A DNA stretch of 64,000 bases from Guptibacillus hwajinpoensis (GTDB lineage: Bacteria > Bacillota > Bacilli > Bacillales > Guptibacillaceae): contig NZ_JAIVAE010000014.1 of NCBI RefSeq assembly GCF_020171785.1, positions 51,272-115,271 of the forward strand, written 5' to 3'. Positions 1-7,468 of this stretch are shown here, in pieces; positions within the stretch are counted from its first letter, which is position 1; every line of letters starts with the position of its first letter. A program made the translations under genes and the position numbers. The notes beneath the pieces are model-generated. The model saw only the letters and a program-made list of their open reading frames with translations. It made no database searches and had not been told where the DNA came from.

Positions 1-678
1 TTGCGGAAAAGGAGAGTTTTTATCATCAGTAATTAACTGCATAATGACAGAGTTATCCACTATTTGGTCAACGTTAATATCTTCAAGTCTCTGTTTCACC
101 GTATTAACGTTCTCTACGTTTGCAATACCATCAAGGTAGAGAACGACAACTTTTGTGTTTGTCAGCTTGCCAACCGTTACTTCGTAGGCTTTTAATTCAT
201 GAACAGGCAGGCGCTTTCTAATTAAGTGCAAGTTCGTATCAAGTGATTCAACAAAGGCTTCTTTTGAGCCGACCACTGTGAATTCCACTTCTGGTTGTGT
301 AACAGCCCTAGCTTTTTTAACTTGTGATGGAATAAGGGCACATTCTGTTGCATTTGCATTTAATCGAATAATGACGAAGCCTCGCATCACTTTCTCACAG
401 ATCTCTTTCAGATCGCTCGAAAGAATAACACCTGGGATCGGCACTCTTTCTGGTATATCCTCCAATGTCTTTAATGGTTTTTCCACTAGGTATGGAAGGA
501 TATGATCATTTAATTCCGTTTCGTGAACAAGCGTTTTAAAGTAGTAAATAAAAAATGAACTATCCTGTTGCTTGCTTTCATAATGGAGAAAATCACCTGA
601 ATCCTGGAGATTGCGAATAAGCTCAGGTAGGTTTTTTAATTTTTCTGGAGAACGATTTTTTTTCAACCATCGAAACAT
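1..678 (-). CDS. GerA-family spore germinant receptor A subunit (N-terminal part, cut by window edge)
   Basis: The reverse strand reads 226 codons from ATG at 678 and runs off the left edge, so only the N-terminal soluble part is seen. Residues near 125-145 read GSKEAFVESLDTNLHLIRKR, the signature block of GerA-family A subunits just before the membrane domain; the upstream segment resembles the cytoplasmic N-terminal domain. These proteins sit in the spore inner membrane and form germinant receptors with B and C subunits. The partner genes would lie to the left. The ribosome binding site is weak (GTGGTG). A complete gerABC set lies at 11-15 kb, so this is a second receptor locus. Confidence 0.88.
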   Translation of the reverse strand, partial: MFRWLKKNRSPEKLKNLPELIRNLQDSGDFLHYESKQQDSSFFIYYFKTLVHETELNDHILPYLVEKPLKTLEDIPERVPIPGVILSSDLKEICEKVMRGFVIIRLNANATECALIPSQVKKARAVTQPEVEFTVVGSKEAFVESLDTNLHLIRKRLPVHELKAYEVTVGKLTNTKVVVLYLDGIANVENVNTVKQRLEDINVDQIVDNSVIMQLITDDKNSPFPQ

Positions 679-768
679 TTTATTCACCACACATTCACGG
701 TTTCTCTATGTAGTTTTTGCAATTCAGTTTAATTTATCCAATTCCTAAAAAATGTGCAGTAAAATAAA

Positions 769-793
769 AAAGCGTGCCGATTTGGCACGCTTT
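769..793 (-). terminator. Rho-independent terminator after isocitrate dehydrogenase
   Basis: A 10-bp perfect stem (AAAGCGTGCC / GGCACGCTTT) with a 5-nt loop is followed on the reverse strand by a T-rich run. It lies just after the stop codon at 800. Confidence 0.85.
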
Positions 794-799
794 CGTTCC

Positions 800-2242
800 T
801 TATTGTCCTTGTGCTAATGAATAGGCAATTTTCCCATCAAAGCGGTATAAATTCTCAATCTTAATCCAGTCTAAATCCTCTGATTCAATTTGTGTTAATA
901 ACTCGCGAATGGCACCCTGCGTTTCTTTCTTTCCTTCAATTGGTTGGAATCTACAGCGCCAGTGATCGGATAAAAACGTTTCAGAGAATCCGTTTGGATA
1001 TACTTTAACGCCACGATTTGTCATCATCACAAATTCATGATTGCTAGCTGATGCTGCACGCGTAAGCTTCTCAGCAATCTCGTCAATCGTTAATGTATTA
1101 TTAAATAAAAATACATCTGTTCCATCAAGTTCACGTTCAGGAACATAGTTTGGACGATTCGTTTCTTCTTGATCATCAGCCACTTCTTTACTATATACGA
1201 CAGGTTCTAGCACTGAAGGAGACTGACCAAGCCGCTCTACAACAGCATTAGCGAATTCTTTCGTTCCAACAGCGTCTTTTCCTTTTGCGATATCACCTGT
1301 TAAGACACCGTCCTCAATTGTTTTCAACCAGGCGTTATGAATCTTCTCTGCTGCTTCAGGCTGTCCAATATGCACGAGCATCATAATTGCCCCATGAAGC
1401 AGACCAGATGGATTTGCAATTCCTTTACCAGCAATATCAGGAGCGCTTCCGTGAATCGCTTCAAACATCGCAATTTGATCTCCGATGTTTGCAGAACCCG
1501 CTAAACCAACGCTTCCTGCAATCTGAGCTGCAATATCAGAAGCAATATCACCATATAAATTCAACGTGACGATCACATCAAATTCTTCTGGGGAATCAGC
1601 AAGACGAGCCATACCGATATCAACGATGTAACTATTCGCTTCAATATCAGGGTATTCTGCTGCAATTTCTTTAAATACCTGATGAAAAAGACCGTCACTT
1701 AATTTCATGATATTATCTTTCACAAGACAGGTTACTTTCTTACGATTATTTTTGCGAGCATATTCGAAAGCGTGACGAACAATTCGCTCAGAACCTGGGC
1801 GAGAAATGAGCTTCAAGCTTTGCACAACGTCTGGCGTTTGCTGATGCTCAATACCTGAGTAAAGGTCCTCTTCATTTTCACGAACAATCACAAGGTCCAT
1901 ATCTGGATGCTTGTTTTCAACGACAGGATGATAAGATACGCAAGGGCGAACGTTTGCATATAATCCCATCGCTGTACGTATTGTTACGTTTAGGCTCTTA
2001 TAACCACCGCCCTGTGGTGTTGTAATGGGTGCTTTTAAAAGTACTTTTGTTCGACGCAATGAATCCCATGCTTCTTGAGGAATACCGGTTGAATTACCCG
2101 TAAGGTAAACTTTTTCTCCAACATCAATAAATTCAGGCTCAATCTCAGCCCCAGCTTGTTCTAAGATAGTTAGTGTTGCTTCCATGATTTCCGGACCGAT
2201 TCCGTCTCCGGTTGCTACTGTAATTGGACGCTTTTCTGCCAT
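800..2242 (-). CDS. Isocitrate dehydrogenase, Thermus-type with C-terminal extension
   Basis: Beta-decarboxylating dehydrogenase fold: N-terminal GDGIGPEI, central RENEEDLYSGIEH, a YGDIASD metal/substrate-binding segment near residue 230 and a HGSAPDIAGKGIANP cofactor segment. The core is followed by an extra domain of about 130 residues (from about 350) with IDEIAEKLTRA and NRGVKVYPNG, the C-terminal extension known from Thermus thermophilus IDH. The usual Bacillus Icd is about 423 aa and lacks it; this one is 480 aa. The expected reaction is oxidative decarboxylation of isocitrate to 2-oxoglutarate. NAD versus NADP preference cannot be read safely. Isopropylmalate or homoisocitrate dehydrogenase are less likely because of the extension. 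The start is fixed by GGAGAG 7 nt upstream. Confidence 0.85.
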   Translation of the reverse strand: MAEKRPITVATGDGIGPEIMEATLTILEQAGAEIEPEFIDVGEKVYLTGNSTGIPQEAWDSLRRTKVLLKAPITTPQGGGYKSLNVTIRTAMGLYANVRPCVSYHPVVENKHPDMDLVIVRENEEDLYSGIEHQQTPDVVQSLKLISRPGSERIVRHAFEYARKNNRKKVTCLVKDNIMKLSDGLFHQVFKEIAAEYPDIEANSYIVDIGMARLADSPEEFDVIVTLNLYGDIASDIAAQIAGSVGLAGSANIGDQIAMFEAIHGSAPDIAGKGIANPSGLLHGAIMMLVHIGQPEAAEKIHNAWLKTIEDGVLTGDIAKGKDAVGTKEFANAVVERLGQSPSVLEPVVYSKEVADDQEETNRPNYVPERELDGTDVFLFNNTLTIDEIAEKLTRAASASNHEFVMMTNRGVKVYPNGFSETFLSDHWRCRFQPIEGKKETQGAIRELLTQIESEDLDWIKIENLYRFDGKIAYSLAQGQ

Positions 2243-2465
2243 GATCTTCTCTCCTTCTCTGGTCTATCAGCACTGAAAAAACCGGCAAGCTCTAGTAGAA
2301 ACAATACCGAATCTTCCTAATATAGTGAACTTTCCATTCTTCAAGCTTCTTCAAACCTTTGCCTAATTCATGGAATTAACCAACATTTTGTTATCGCTTT
2401 CCAAGGTTATTATAGAAATCATGTTCTTTTTTGTCAATTTTACAGAGTTTTTGACTTCCCCATAA

Positions 2466-2500
2466 AAAAACCAGTCCTTTTTCTTGAAGGACTGGTTTTA
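2466..2500 (-). terminator. Terminator after Sco-family gene
   Basis: AACCAGTCCTT pairs perfectly with AAGGACTGGTT around a 7-nt loop; a T run follows on the reverse strand. It directly follows the stop at 2503. Confidence 0.88.
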
Positions 2501-2502
2501 AC

Positions 2503-3078
2503 TTATTGTAAAGCTTTAACGTCATCGACAATTTCTTCATAAGGGACATTCGAAACGCCAGAATACTTTTTCACGACCACGCCATCTTTATTCACAAGAT
2601 AAAAAGCAGTGCCATGAATAAATTGATCTGAATTTGGATCTGCATCTACAGCTGTTTTAAAACTACTCTCTGCGAAACGTTTAATTTCCTCATTATCGTA
2701 ACCAGTTAAGAAGTGCCAGTTTGATAAATCGGCATCAAATTTCTCCGAGAACTTCATTAATTCTTCAGGTGTATCTCGCTTTGGATCAACAGAAAAAGAT
2801 ACAAGATCTACATCCACATCCGCTCCTGCAAGCTTATCCTGGAGTTGGGACATATTTGCTGTCATAGGCGGACAAACTGTCTCACAATTTGTGAAAATCA
2901 AATCAGCAATCCACACTTTTCCATCCAAATCACTTAAACCAAACTCGCTATTCGTCTGATCCGTATATGTAAAGTCCTGCACTTCCCAGTCAAGGTCGTC
3001 GGGAACATCCTTCCCACAAGCAGCAAGTATGACCAGTAGTGTCATTAATCCCGTAACGAATAAGAAGCGTTTCTTCAT
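2503..3078 (-). CDS. SCO1/SenC-family copper chaperone lipoprotein
   Basis: A short signal peptide ends in LAAC, a lipobox, so the mature protein should be anchored on the outer face of the membrane. The thioredoxin-like domain carries CETVCP, the copper-binding CxxxC of Sco proteins, and a conserved histidine in DQFIHGTAFYLV. Sco proteins help build the CuA site of cytochrome c oxidase or act as thiol reductants. The start is ATG 3078 with GGAGG 8 nt upstream; the in-frame ATG 15 nt earlier would begin inside that ribosome binding site. It stands alone between two terminators; ctaG, another oxidase assembly gene, lies 3 kb away. Confidence 0.88.
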   Translation of the reverse strand: MKKRFLFVTGLMTLLVILAACGKDVPDDLDWEVQDFTYTDQTNSEFGLSDLDGKVWIADLIFTNCETVCPPMTANMSQLQDKLAGADVDVDLVSFSVDPKRDTPEELMKFSEKFDADLSNWHFLTGYDNEEIKRFAESSFKTAVDADPNSDQFIHGTAFYLVNKDGVVVKKYSGVSNVPYEEIVDDVKALQ

Positions 3079-3238
3079 TAGATTAACCTCCATAGAAATT
3101 GGAATAATATTCTCTCTCTACCTTATCTCAAAATAAGGAAAGTTGCCATATCATGATTAAGATAGATGCGATCATTTCATGAACTTAAGCATGAATCCAT
3201 CACGATTCATGCTTATCATTAGATAAAACAAATTTCAT

Positions 3239-4012
3239 CTATTTTTCTTGTTGCATACGCCTCACGATCCCTGTTACAACTTTTCTAGGAATGAAGCGGA
3301 TTGATTTAGCTAGAATTTTATTCTGTGTACCTGGAATAATGATACTCTTTCCGTTTCTTACTCCTTCATATCCTGCTTTTGCGACAGACATGGAATCCAT
3401 TGTACCTCCATCAAAAAGTTTTGACTTCTCAAGGTTAGCACGGTTACTAAAATCGGTTCTTGTCGGCCCAGGGCACAAAGTTGATACGGTTACCCCCGTC
3501 CCCCTCAACTCATTTTCGATCGCTTCAGAAAAAGAAAGTACATAAGCTTTTGATGCATAATAGACTGCCATTAAAGGACCAGGCTGAAATGCAGCTGTAG
3601 AAGCTACATTTAGTATGCTACCTTTACCGCGTTCCGTCATCTCTTCCAAAACTAACTTCGTTAAATGGGTTAGAGAGTTAATATTTAAATACAGCATGTC
3701 CAATTCCTTCTGCAAATCGGTTTCTACGAACTTACCGAATAGACCAACACCTGCGTTGTTCACTAAATAATCTACTTTCTTTCCAAGACCTTTTACTTGT
3801 TCAAATAATTCACCAGCAGACCCAGGCTTTGCTAGATCACTAACGATTAGATCGACTTGCACACCATATTTTGATAATTCTTGTGCTCGTAACTCTAGCT
3901 TCTCTTTACTTCTCGCCACTAAAATTAAGTGTATGCCATCTTTTGCGAATAACGTGGCAATATCTGCCCCTAGACCTCCAGATGCCCCTGTAATTAATGC
4001 TGTTTCGGACAT
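3239..4012 (-). CDS. Short-chain dehydrogenase/reductase (SDR)
   Basis: Classical SDR layout: TGASGGLG NAD(P)-binding loop at the N-terminus, NNAGVG near residue 85, catalytic Ser segment LNVAST and YYASK (Tyr-x-x-x-Lys) near residue 155. The length (257 aa) is normal. A basic residue after the first strand (ARSKEKL) suggests NADP(H). The substrate is unknown; it resembles the DltE/YqjQ-like general oxidoreductases. ATG 4012 is chosen because GGGTGG sits 6 nt upstream, while the ATG at 4030 has none. It lies 74 bp downstream of an ArsR-type regulator and shares with it an upstream AAGTTTAAACATTT motif, suggesting common control. Confidence 0.85.
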   Translation of the reverse strand: MSETALITGASGGLGADIATLFAKDGIHLILVARSKEKLELRAQELSKYGVQVDLIVSDLAKPGSAGELFEQVKGLGKKVDYLVNNAGVGLFGKFVETDLQKELDMLYLNINSLTHLTKLVLEEMTERGKGSILNVASTAAFQPGPLMAVYYASKAYVLSFSEAIENELRGTGVTVSTLCPGPTRTDFSNRANLEKSKLFDGGTMDSMSVAKAGYEGVRNGKSIIIPGTQNKILAKSIRFIPRKVVTGIVRRMQQEK

Positions 4013-4040
4013 ATCAAATCCACCCCTCATTTATTTCTTA

Positions 4041-4058
4041 AAGTTTAAACATTTGAAC
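4041..4058. promoter_or_regulatory. Candidate ArsR operator upstream of the SDR gene
   Basis: AAGTTTAAACATTTGAAC contains the 8-bp palindrome GTTTAAAC. The first 14 bases are identical to a copy upstream of the ArsR gene at 4429. Position and repetition suggest an operator; this is inference. Confidence 0.5.
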
Positions 4059-4086
4059 ATATTAATTAATAAAGAAAGTAGAAGAC

Positions 4087-4404
4087 TTAAAAGCAAGTCT
4101 CTTCTACTTTATCTAGTAGCATTTTCAATATAGCTACACCATCTTCAAGTTGAAGAGAATAGAAACGTGTTGTTCCTTTCTGTTCGACTGAAACAAGGCC
4201 AACTTCACGCAAAATTTTAAGATGATGTGAAATCGCTGGACGAGACAGGGTTGATTGCTCGGTAATCTCATTCACGCTTAGACAATCGTGTTCACTAAGT
4301 AACAGGATAATATCTTGCCTGTAGGGATCGCCAAGCGCCTGAAAGATCGGCGTACTTTTACGAAAAAGCTGACGCGCTTCATGATGGTCATTTTCTTTAT
4401 TCAT
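4087..4404 (-). CDS. ArsR/SmtB-family transcriptional regulator
   Basis: A compact winged-helix protein of 105 aa: LGDPYRQDIILLL (helix 1-2), then SVNEITEQSTLSRPAISHHL as the recognition helix and a wing with QKGTTRFYSL. This is the ArsR architecture. No clear alpha-3 CxC or alpha-5 DxH/HxxH metal site is seen, so it may sense something other than a metal. It precedes an SDR gene on the same strand, and both have the same candidate operator, suggesting autoregulation. ATG 4404 follows AGGGG by 9 nt; a GTG directly before it is less likely. Confidence 0.88.
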   Translation of the reverse strand: MNKENDHHEARQLFRKSTPIFQALGDPYRQDIILLLSEHDCLSVNEITEQSTLSRPAISHHLKILREVGLVSVEQKGTTRFYSLQLEDGVAILKMLLDKVEETCF

Positions 4405-4428
4405 CACAGTAAGCCCCTATCTGTTTAA

Positions 4429-4445
4429 AAGTTTAAACATTTAAC
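4429..4445. promoter_or_regulatory. Candidate ArsR operator upstream of the regulator gene
   Basis: AAGTTTAAACATTTAAC repeats the motif found before the SDR gene and lies about 25 bp before the regulator start, where an autoregulatory site would sit. Confidence 0.5.
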
Positions 4446-4498
4446 CTGATTTAAGCATATCCGATTGTCATAAACCTGTCAATGGACTTTACGCTAAG

Positions 4499-4945
4499 CT
4501 AATAGCCTAACTGTTTCAGCACAATTTGATGATTTGGATTTATGTTATCTGGCAAATCATTGATTTGAAAATATCTCACTTCAGATACTTCCTTCTCGTC
4601 TAATCTAAAATCATCACTTGCACACTGCCCAGAATAGACAGCAATCACACTAAAAACTTCATCCCCATTTGGGTATTGGTAATAAAGATTCTCTCCAGAA
4701 AAAATCGATTCAAAAGTTAAGTTTTGGATGGTTATTCCCAATTCTTCATAAGTTTCACGAGCTACCGTTTCTTCGAATGACTCTCCTGGCTCCATAAATC
4801 CGCCTGTTAATCCCCATCTTTTATTATCGGTCCTTTTTTGCATAAGAAGATTTGATTTTGATTGATCAAATAGCAGAATTGCTACACCTGGTAATATAAG
4901 TGGTCGACTCCCGACAAGCGCTCTAAGTTCCTGAATGTAATCCAT
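4499..4945 (-). CDS. Nudix hydrolase
   Basis: A Nudix box is complete, running from GFMEPGE through the RETYEELGI core (G-x5-E-x7-REUxEExGU). The protein is 148 aa when started at ATG 4945, which has GGAGG 7 nt upstream; a further ATG 36 nt upstream lacks one. Nudix enzymes hydrolyse nucleoside diphosphates linked to another group. The N-terminal part (YIQELRALVGSRPLILPG) is typical of many small Firmicutes Nudix proteins of unknown substrate. The gene appears monocistronic. Confidence 0.88.
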   Translation of the reverse strand: MDYIQELRALVGSRPLILPGVAILLFDQSKSNLLMQKRTDNKRWGLTGGFMEPGESFEETVARETYEELGITIQNLTFESIFSGENLYYQYPNGDEVFSVIAVYSGQCASDDFRLDEKEVSEVRYFQINDLPDNINPNHQIVLKQLGY

Positions 4946-4982
4946 AGCTCCTCCTAGAGAATAAATAGTGTTCCGGTTCATG

Positions 4983-5014
4983 AAAAAAAGCCTCTCGATC
5001 TATCGAAAAGGCTT
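4983..5014 (-). terminator. Terminator after the small membrane-protein genes
   Basis: AAGCCT and AGGCTT arms with an inner TCGAT/ATCGA stem and one mismatch, followed by eight Ts on the reverse strand. Confidence 0.8.
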
Positions 5015-5015
5015 G

Positions 5016-5111
5016 CTACCCATTACTAAACGCCCAAACCCAGTAGACTACTCCCCAGACTGCGCTTAACGCCAATAAAATAATCAGGAGACGAATATTT
5101 TTAGTTCTCAT
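5016..5111 (-). CDS. 31-aa single-span membrane peptide
   Basis: ATG 5111 overlaps the end of the upstream small gene by 11 bp, suggesting translational coupling. The product starts MRTKNIRLLIILLALSAVWG, a short basic head and then one hydrophobic segment, with a short YWVWAFSNG tail. The stop is directly followed by a terminator, which supports a real transcript end. No family is recognised. It is the third of three tiny membrane proteins encoded downstream of a CzrA-like regulator. Size and form recall accessory subunits of respiratory oxidases or transporters, but nothing proves that. Confidence 0.5.
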   Translation of the reverse strand: MRTKNIRLLIILLALSAVWGVVYWVWAFSNG

Positions 5112-5241
5112 TATTCTCAATCTCCTCTTGCTCAACGGATTTTTCTTTCCGCTTTAACATGTATAAGAAAAATCCAAACATACCAAACACAACAAAGAAA
5201 AGTCCCGTTGACATATAAACTAAAATTGACCCTATATCCAT
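5101..5241 (-). CDS. 46-aa single-span membrane protein
   Basis: ATG 5241 has GGTGGAG 6 nt upstream. The sequence begins MDIGSILVYMSTGLFFVVFG, forms one transmembrane helix of about 24 residues, then a KRKEK stop-transfer and an acidic tail. The layout resembles CcoQ-type small oxidase subunits, but no oxidase genes are adjacent. A longer frame from an ATG at 5418 is rejected because it would run through the separate, well-positioned small gene at 5265. It is the middle gene of a three-gene set. Confidence 0.65.
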   Translation of the reverse strand: MDIGSILVYMSTGLFFVVFGMFGFFLYMLKRKEKSVEQEEIENNEN

Positions 5242-5264
5242 ATTAGCTCCACCTTTCTCAGGTA

Positions 5265-5387
5265 CTATCCGCTGTATGATAAGTAAATAGACAATACCCC
5301 AATGACAATCATCGTTATAAAAGGTAGAACAAAGGCTAGGAAAATAACAGCAGATTCCGTTTTGTGCTGTTTTATTTTGGATAACAC
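5265..5387 (-). CDS. 40-aa single-span membrane protein with GTG start
   Basis: The reverse strand has AAAGGAGA, 8 nt spacing, then GTG at 5387, and an open frame of 40 codons ending 23 bp before the next small gene. The product has a basic head (SKIKQHK), a helix of about 25 hydrophobic residues and a short SYSG tail. No family is recognised. It is the first of the three small genes and follows the CzrA-like regulator by about 105 bp, so it may be cotranscribed with it or have its own promoter. Confidence 0.55.
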   Translation of the reverse strand: MLSKIKQHKTESAVIFLAFVLPFITMIVIGVLSIYLSYSG

Positions 5388-5492
5388 GAAGCCATTCTCC
5401 TTTCACTTTATCATTCACATCAATAGTATATCGAATATTCGCTTACCTTTTCGCTGCTTTCTTGAACGTTTCCGTACTATTCTAACATAAGT

Positions 5493-5816
5493 TCAATCAT
5501 GACATGCATGATGAATCGCTTGATGAAGCAATGCCATCACATGTTGGTCGTCAGGAGAATAAAAGATACTTGTTCCGGCTCTTCTGAACTTAACTAATCG
5601 TAAGTTCTTTAGAAAGCGAAGCTGATGCGACACAGTCGACTGTGAAAGATGAAGGACATCTGCTATTTCACTAACAGCACATTCCCGATCAGCTAGTAAG
5701 TTCAAGATCCGTATCCTTGTAGGATCACCAAGAGCTTTGAAGGTTTGTGAAACAATGAAAAGCGTTTCTTCATCTAAATCCATTTCTTCATTTGTAAGAT
5801 CCTTATCTTGATTATC
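5493..5816 (-). CDS. czrA: CzrA/SmtB-type zinc-responsive ArsR regulator
   Basis: A winged-helix ArsR protein very like Czr[18 protein letters not shown], then [17 protein letters not shown] and wing [10 protein letters not shown]. The last helix has DQH, then HHACH, giving the D-x-H ... H-x2-H spacing that binds zinc at the alpha-5 dimer site. CzrA represses metal efflux genes until zinc binds. TTG 5816 is chosen: GGGGGGAG lies 6 nt upstream, whereas the ATG at 5840 overlaps a TATAAT promoter box. No efflux pump gene follows; three tiny membrane-protein genes do. Confidence 0.82.
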   Translation of the reverse strand, partial: DNQDKDLTNEEMDLDEETLFIVSQTFKALGDPTRIRILNLLADRECAVSEIADVLHLSQSTVSHQLRFLKNLRLVKFRRAGTSIFYSPDDQHVMALLHQAIHHACHD

Positions 5817-5838
5817 CAAGTGAATCTCCCCCCGTTTC

Positions 5839-5861
5839 ATTATATGAACAATTATTCATAT
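5839..5861 (-). promoter_or_regulatory. Promoter -10 overlapped by a CzrA-type palindromic operator
   Basis: On the reverse strand TATAAT (5839-5844) abuts an inverted repeat, ATATGAA-6 nt-TTCATAT (5842-5861). That matches the SmtB/CzrA operator form with TGAA half sites. Its position over the -10 region fits autorepression by the downstream regulator. Confidence 0.65.
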
Positions 5862-6101
5862 TTCACTCTGTTGTCATTGTATGAAAGTCATCAGTCTATT
5901 GTCAACATCAGGCTGTCACGATTCCTTCACAGAAACTCTTGAACCTCCCTTGAGTTCACCTTCAATCCTTTTTACAATAGAAAGAGAAGAAAAAGTAAAG
6001 GCTTTCCTATCATAAGATAGGATGCCTGTTCATGATGTGGTATGATGAAAACGGTCAACATTTACGAAACAGTATTATGATCATAGATGGAGGTGTTCCT
6101 T

Positions 6102-7007
6102 ATGTGGGAACAATTAACGAGCACGTTTTCGTTTAGTGCTCTCTGGAGCCCTGGAATTCTCGTAGCTGCGATTGTTATCGCTGGCTTCTATTTACTTCTT
6201 ACAGGACCCTGGAAAGATAGCTTTAAAGACTCATCACCCTTCCCCCTTTATAAAAAGATCTTCTTCTTAATTGGGGTTGCCTTATTTTACATTGGACTCG
6301 GTGGACCATTATCACTAATGGGACATTTATTACTCAGTATTCACATGACTGAAATGGCTCTTGTCTATTTAGTGGCGCCACCTCTTATTCTCGTTGGGAC
6401 ACCCGCATGGTTGCTTCGACCATTACTAAATGTCAAAGTTATCCGCAAAATCGTTCAATTTTTTACTGTCCCAATTATTTCATTGCTTTTGTTTAATGGA
6501 TTGTTTTCTTTTTATCACATACCAGAAATATTCGACTACTTAATGGTCCATTACACAGCTCAAAATTTCTATAAAGCAGCTCTGATTGTGACAGCTTTCG
6601 CGATGTGGTGGCCACTCGTCTGTCCAGTACCTGAATATGACACGTTATCAGGTGTAAAGAAGCTCGGCTATATTTTCGCAGATGGCGTTCTACTAACACC
6701 AGCATGTGCATTAATCATTTTCGCAACTACTCCACTTTACGCAACCTATACAGACCCGACCGTATGGGCCAATGCAATGGGATACTGTGTCCCTAGTGGC
6801 ACAACCGTATCACCTGAACTATTTGACCAATTCAAGCCGCTAGGAATTATGGAAGACCAACAGCTAGGCGGAATCATCATGAAAATCATCCAAGAATTAT
6901 CATACGGCAGCGCCCTTGGCTACATCTTCTTCCAATGGGCAAGAAAAGAACGCGAAAAAGACGCCGAAGAACTACAATCAGCAGAATTCAGAATGAGTGA
7001 GATTTAA
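6102..7007 (+). CDS. ctaG: CtaG-type cytochrome c oxidase assembly protein
   Basis: A 301-aa protein with about seven transmembrane helices and the CtaG_Caa3 hallmarks: FSALWSPG near the N-terminus, HLLLSIHMTEMALVYLVAPP in the centre, and WWPLVCPVPE. CtaG is needed to build the CuB centre of caa3-type oxidase. ATG 6102 has GGAGG 8 nt upstream; the ATG at 6087 overlaps that site and is not used. In Bacillus ctaG usually closes the ctaBCDEFG cluster; here it stands alone, so it is a detached or additional copy. A shared terminator lies beyond the repeat array. Confidence 0.9.
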   Translation: MWEQLTSTFSFSALWSPGILVAAIVIAGFYLLLTGPWKDSFKDSSPFPLYKKIFFLIGVALFYIGLGGPLSLMGHLLLSIHMTEMALVYLVAPPLILVGTPAWLLRPLLNVKVIRKIVQFFTVPIISLLLFNGLFSFYHIPEIFDYLMVHYTAQNFYKAALIVTAFAMWWPLVCPVPEYDTLSGVKKLGYIFADGVLLTPACALIIFATTPLYATYTDPTVWANAMGYCVPSGTTVSPELFDQFKPLGIMEDQQLGGIIMKIIQELSYGSALGYIFFQWARKEREKDAEELQSAEFRMSEI

Positions 7008-7010
7008 TAG

Positions 7011-7402
7011 AAAAGCGGAGTGGGCCCGTTTAAATCCGCAGGATGTTGGAGCCCTTTCGAATGAGACGCTTTTTGTCTCAATCGAAAGAGCGAAACAGCC
7101 GGAGGATTTGGCCCACGCAGCTAGACACGAAAAGCGGAGACGAGCGTTTAGAAACGGAGATATTGGAGTTCTTGAACTAGAACACGCCTTTGGTGTTCTG
7201 GTGAAAGAGCGAAATATCGCAGTTTCTGCGAGTCGCAGCTAGACATGAAAAGCGGAAGTGGGCGTTTAGGGTCGACAAACGCTGGAGGCCAATCAAAAGA
7301 ACACGGTTTTTGTGTTCATTTGATTGGGTGAAGCGATCGAGACCCTGCCCACTGCAGCTAGACACGAAAAGCGGAGACGAGCGTTTAGAAACGGAGATAT
7401 TA
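7011..7402. repeat. Tandem array of about 119-bp structured repeats (three units plus a partial fourth)
   Basis: Units start with AAAAGCGG at 7011, 7130, 7248 and 7367, so the period is 119, 118 and 119 bp. Each full unit keeps a GCGTTTA-like 5' element (CCGTTTA in unit 1), a GGAG, a GAAAGAGCGAA or GAAGCGA element and a GCAGCTAGACA end (unit 1 CACGCAGCTAGACA, unit 3 CACTGCAGCTAGACA). Outer and inner stems differ in sequence between units yet still pair: in unit 1 GTGGGCC with GGCCCAC, in unit 3 GTGGGC with GCCCAC, in unit 2 GAAACGGAGATATT with AATATCGCAGTTTC. The fourth copy is cut after 36 nt identical to unit 2. This fills the gene-free stretch from 7008 to 7425. Confidence 0.85.
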
Positions 7403-7425
7403 TCTTAAACTAAAACTCATCGCTC

Positions 7426-7459
7426 AAAAGCCATGAAGCAAGTTTGCTTCATGGCTTTT
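7426..7459. terminator. Bidirectional terminator between ctaG/repeat array and the 154-aa gene
   Basis: A perfect 15-bp stem (AAAAGCCATGAAGCA with its complement) around AGTT has T runs on both strands. Confidence 0.9.
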
Positions 7460-7468
7460 TTGGTTCTT

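Noticed and set aside
5101..5418. One 105-aa protein from ATG 5418
   Set aside because: It would cross a better-supported GTG-started small gene in another frame, and only its last 46 residues look like a membrane protein with its own GGTGGAG site.
6997..7242. 81-codon forward frame across the repeat array
   Set aside because: It starts at an internal TTG-like position without a ribosome binding site, overlaps ctaG and follows repeat structure rather than codon pattern.
7011..7402. CRISPR-like array
   Set aside because: The repeated part is almost the whole 119-bp unit, with no short repeat/unique spacer alternation and no cas genes.
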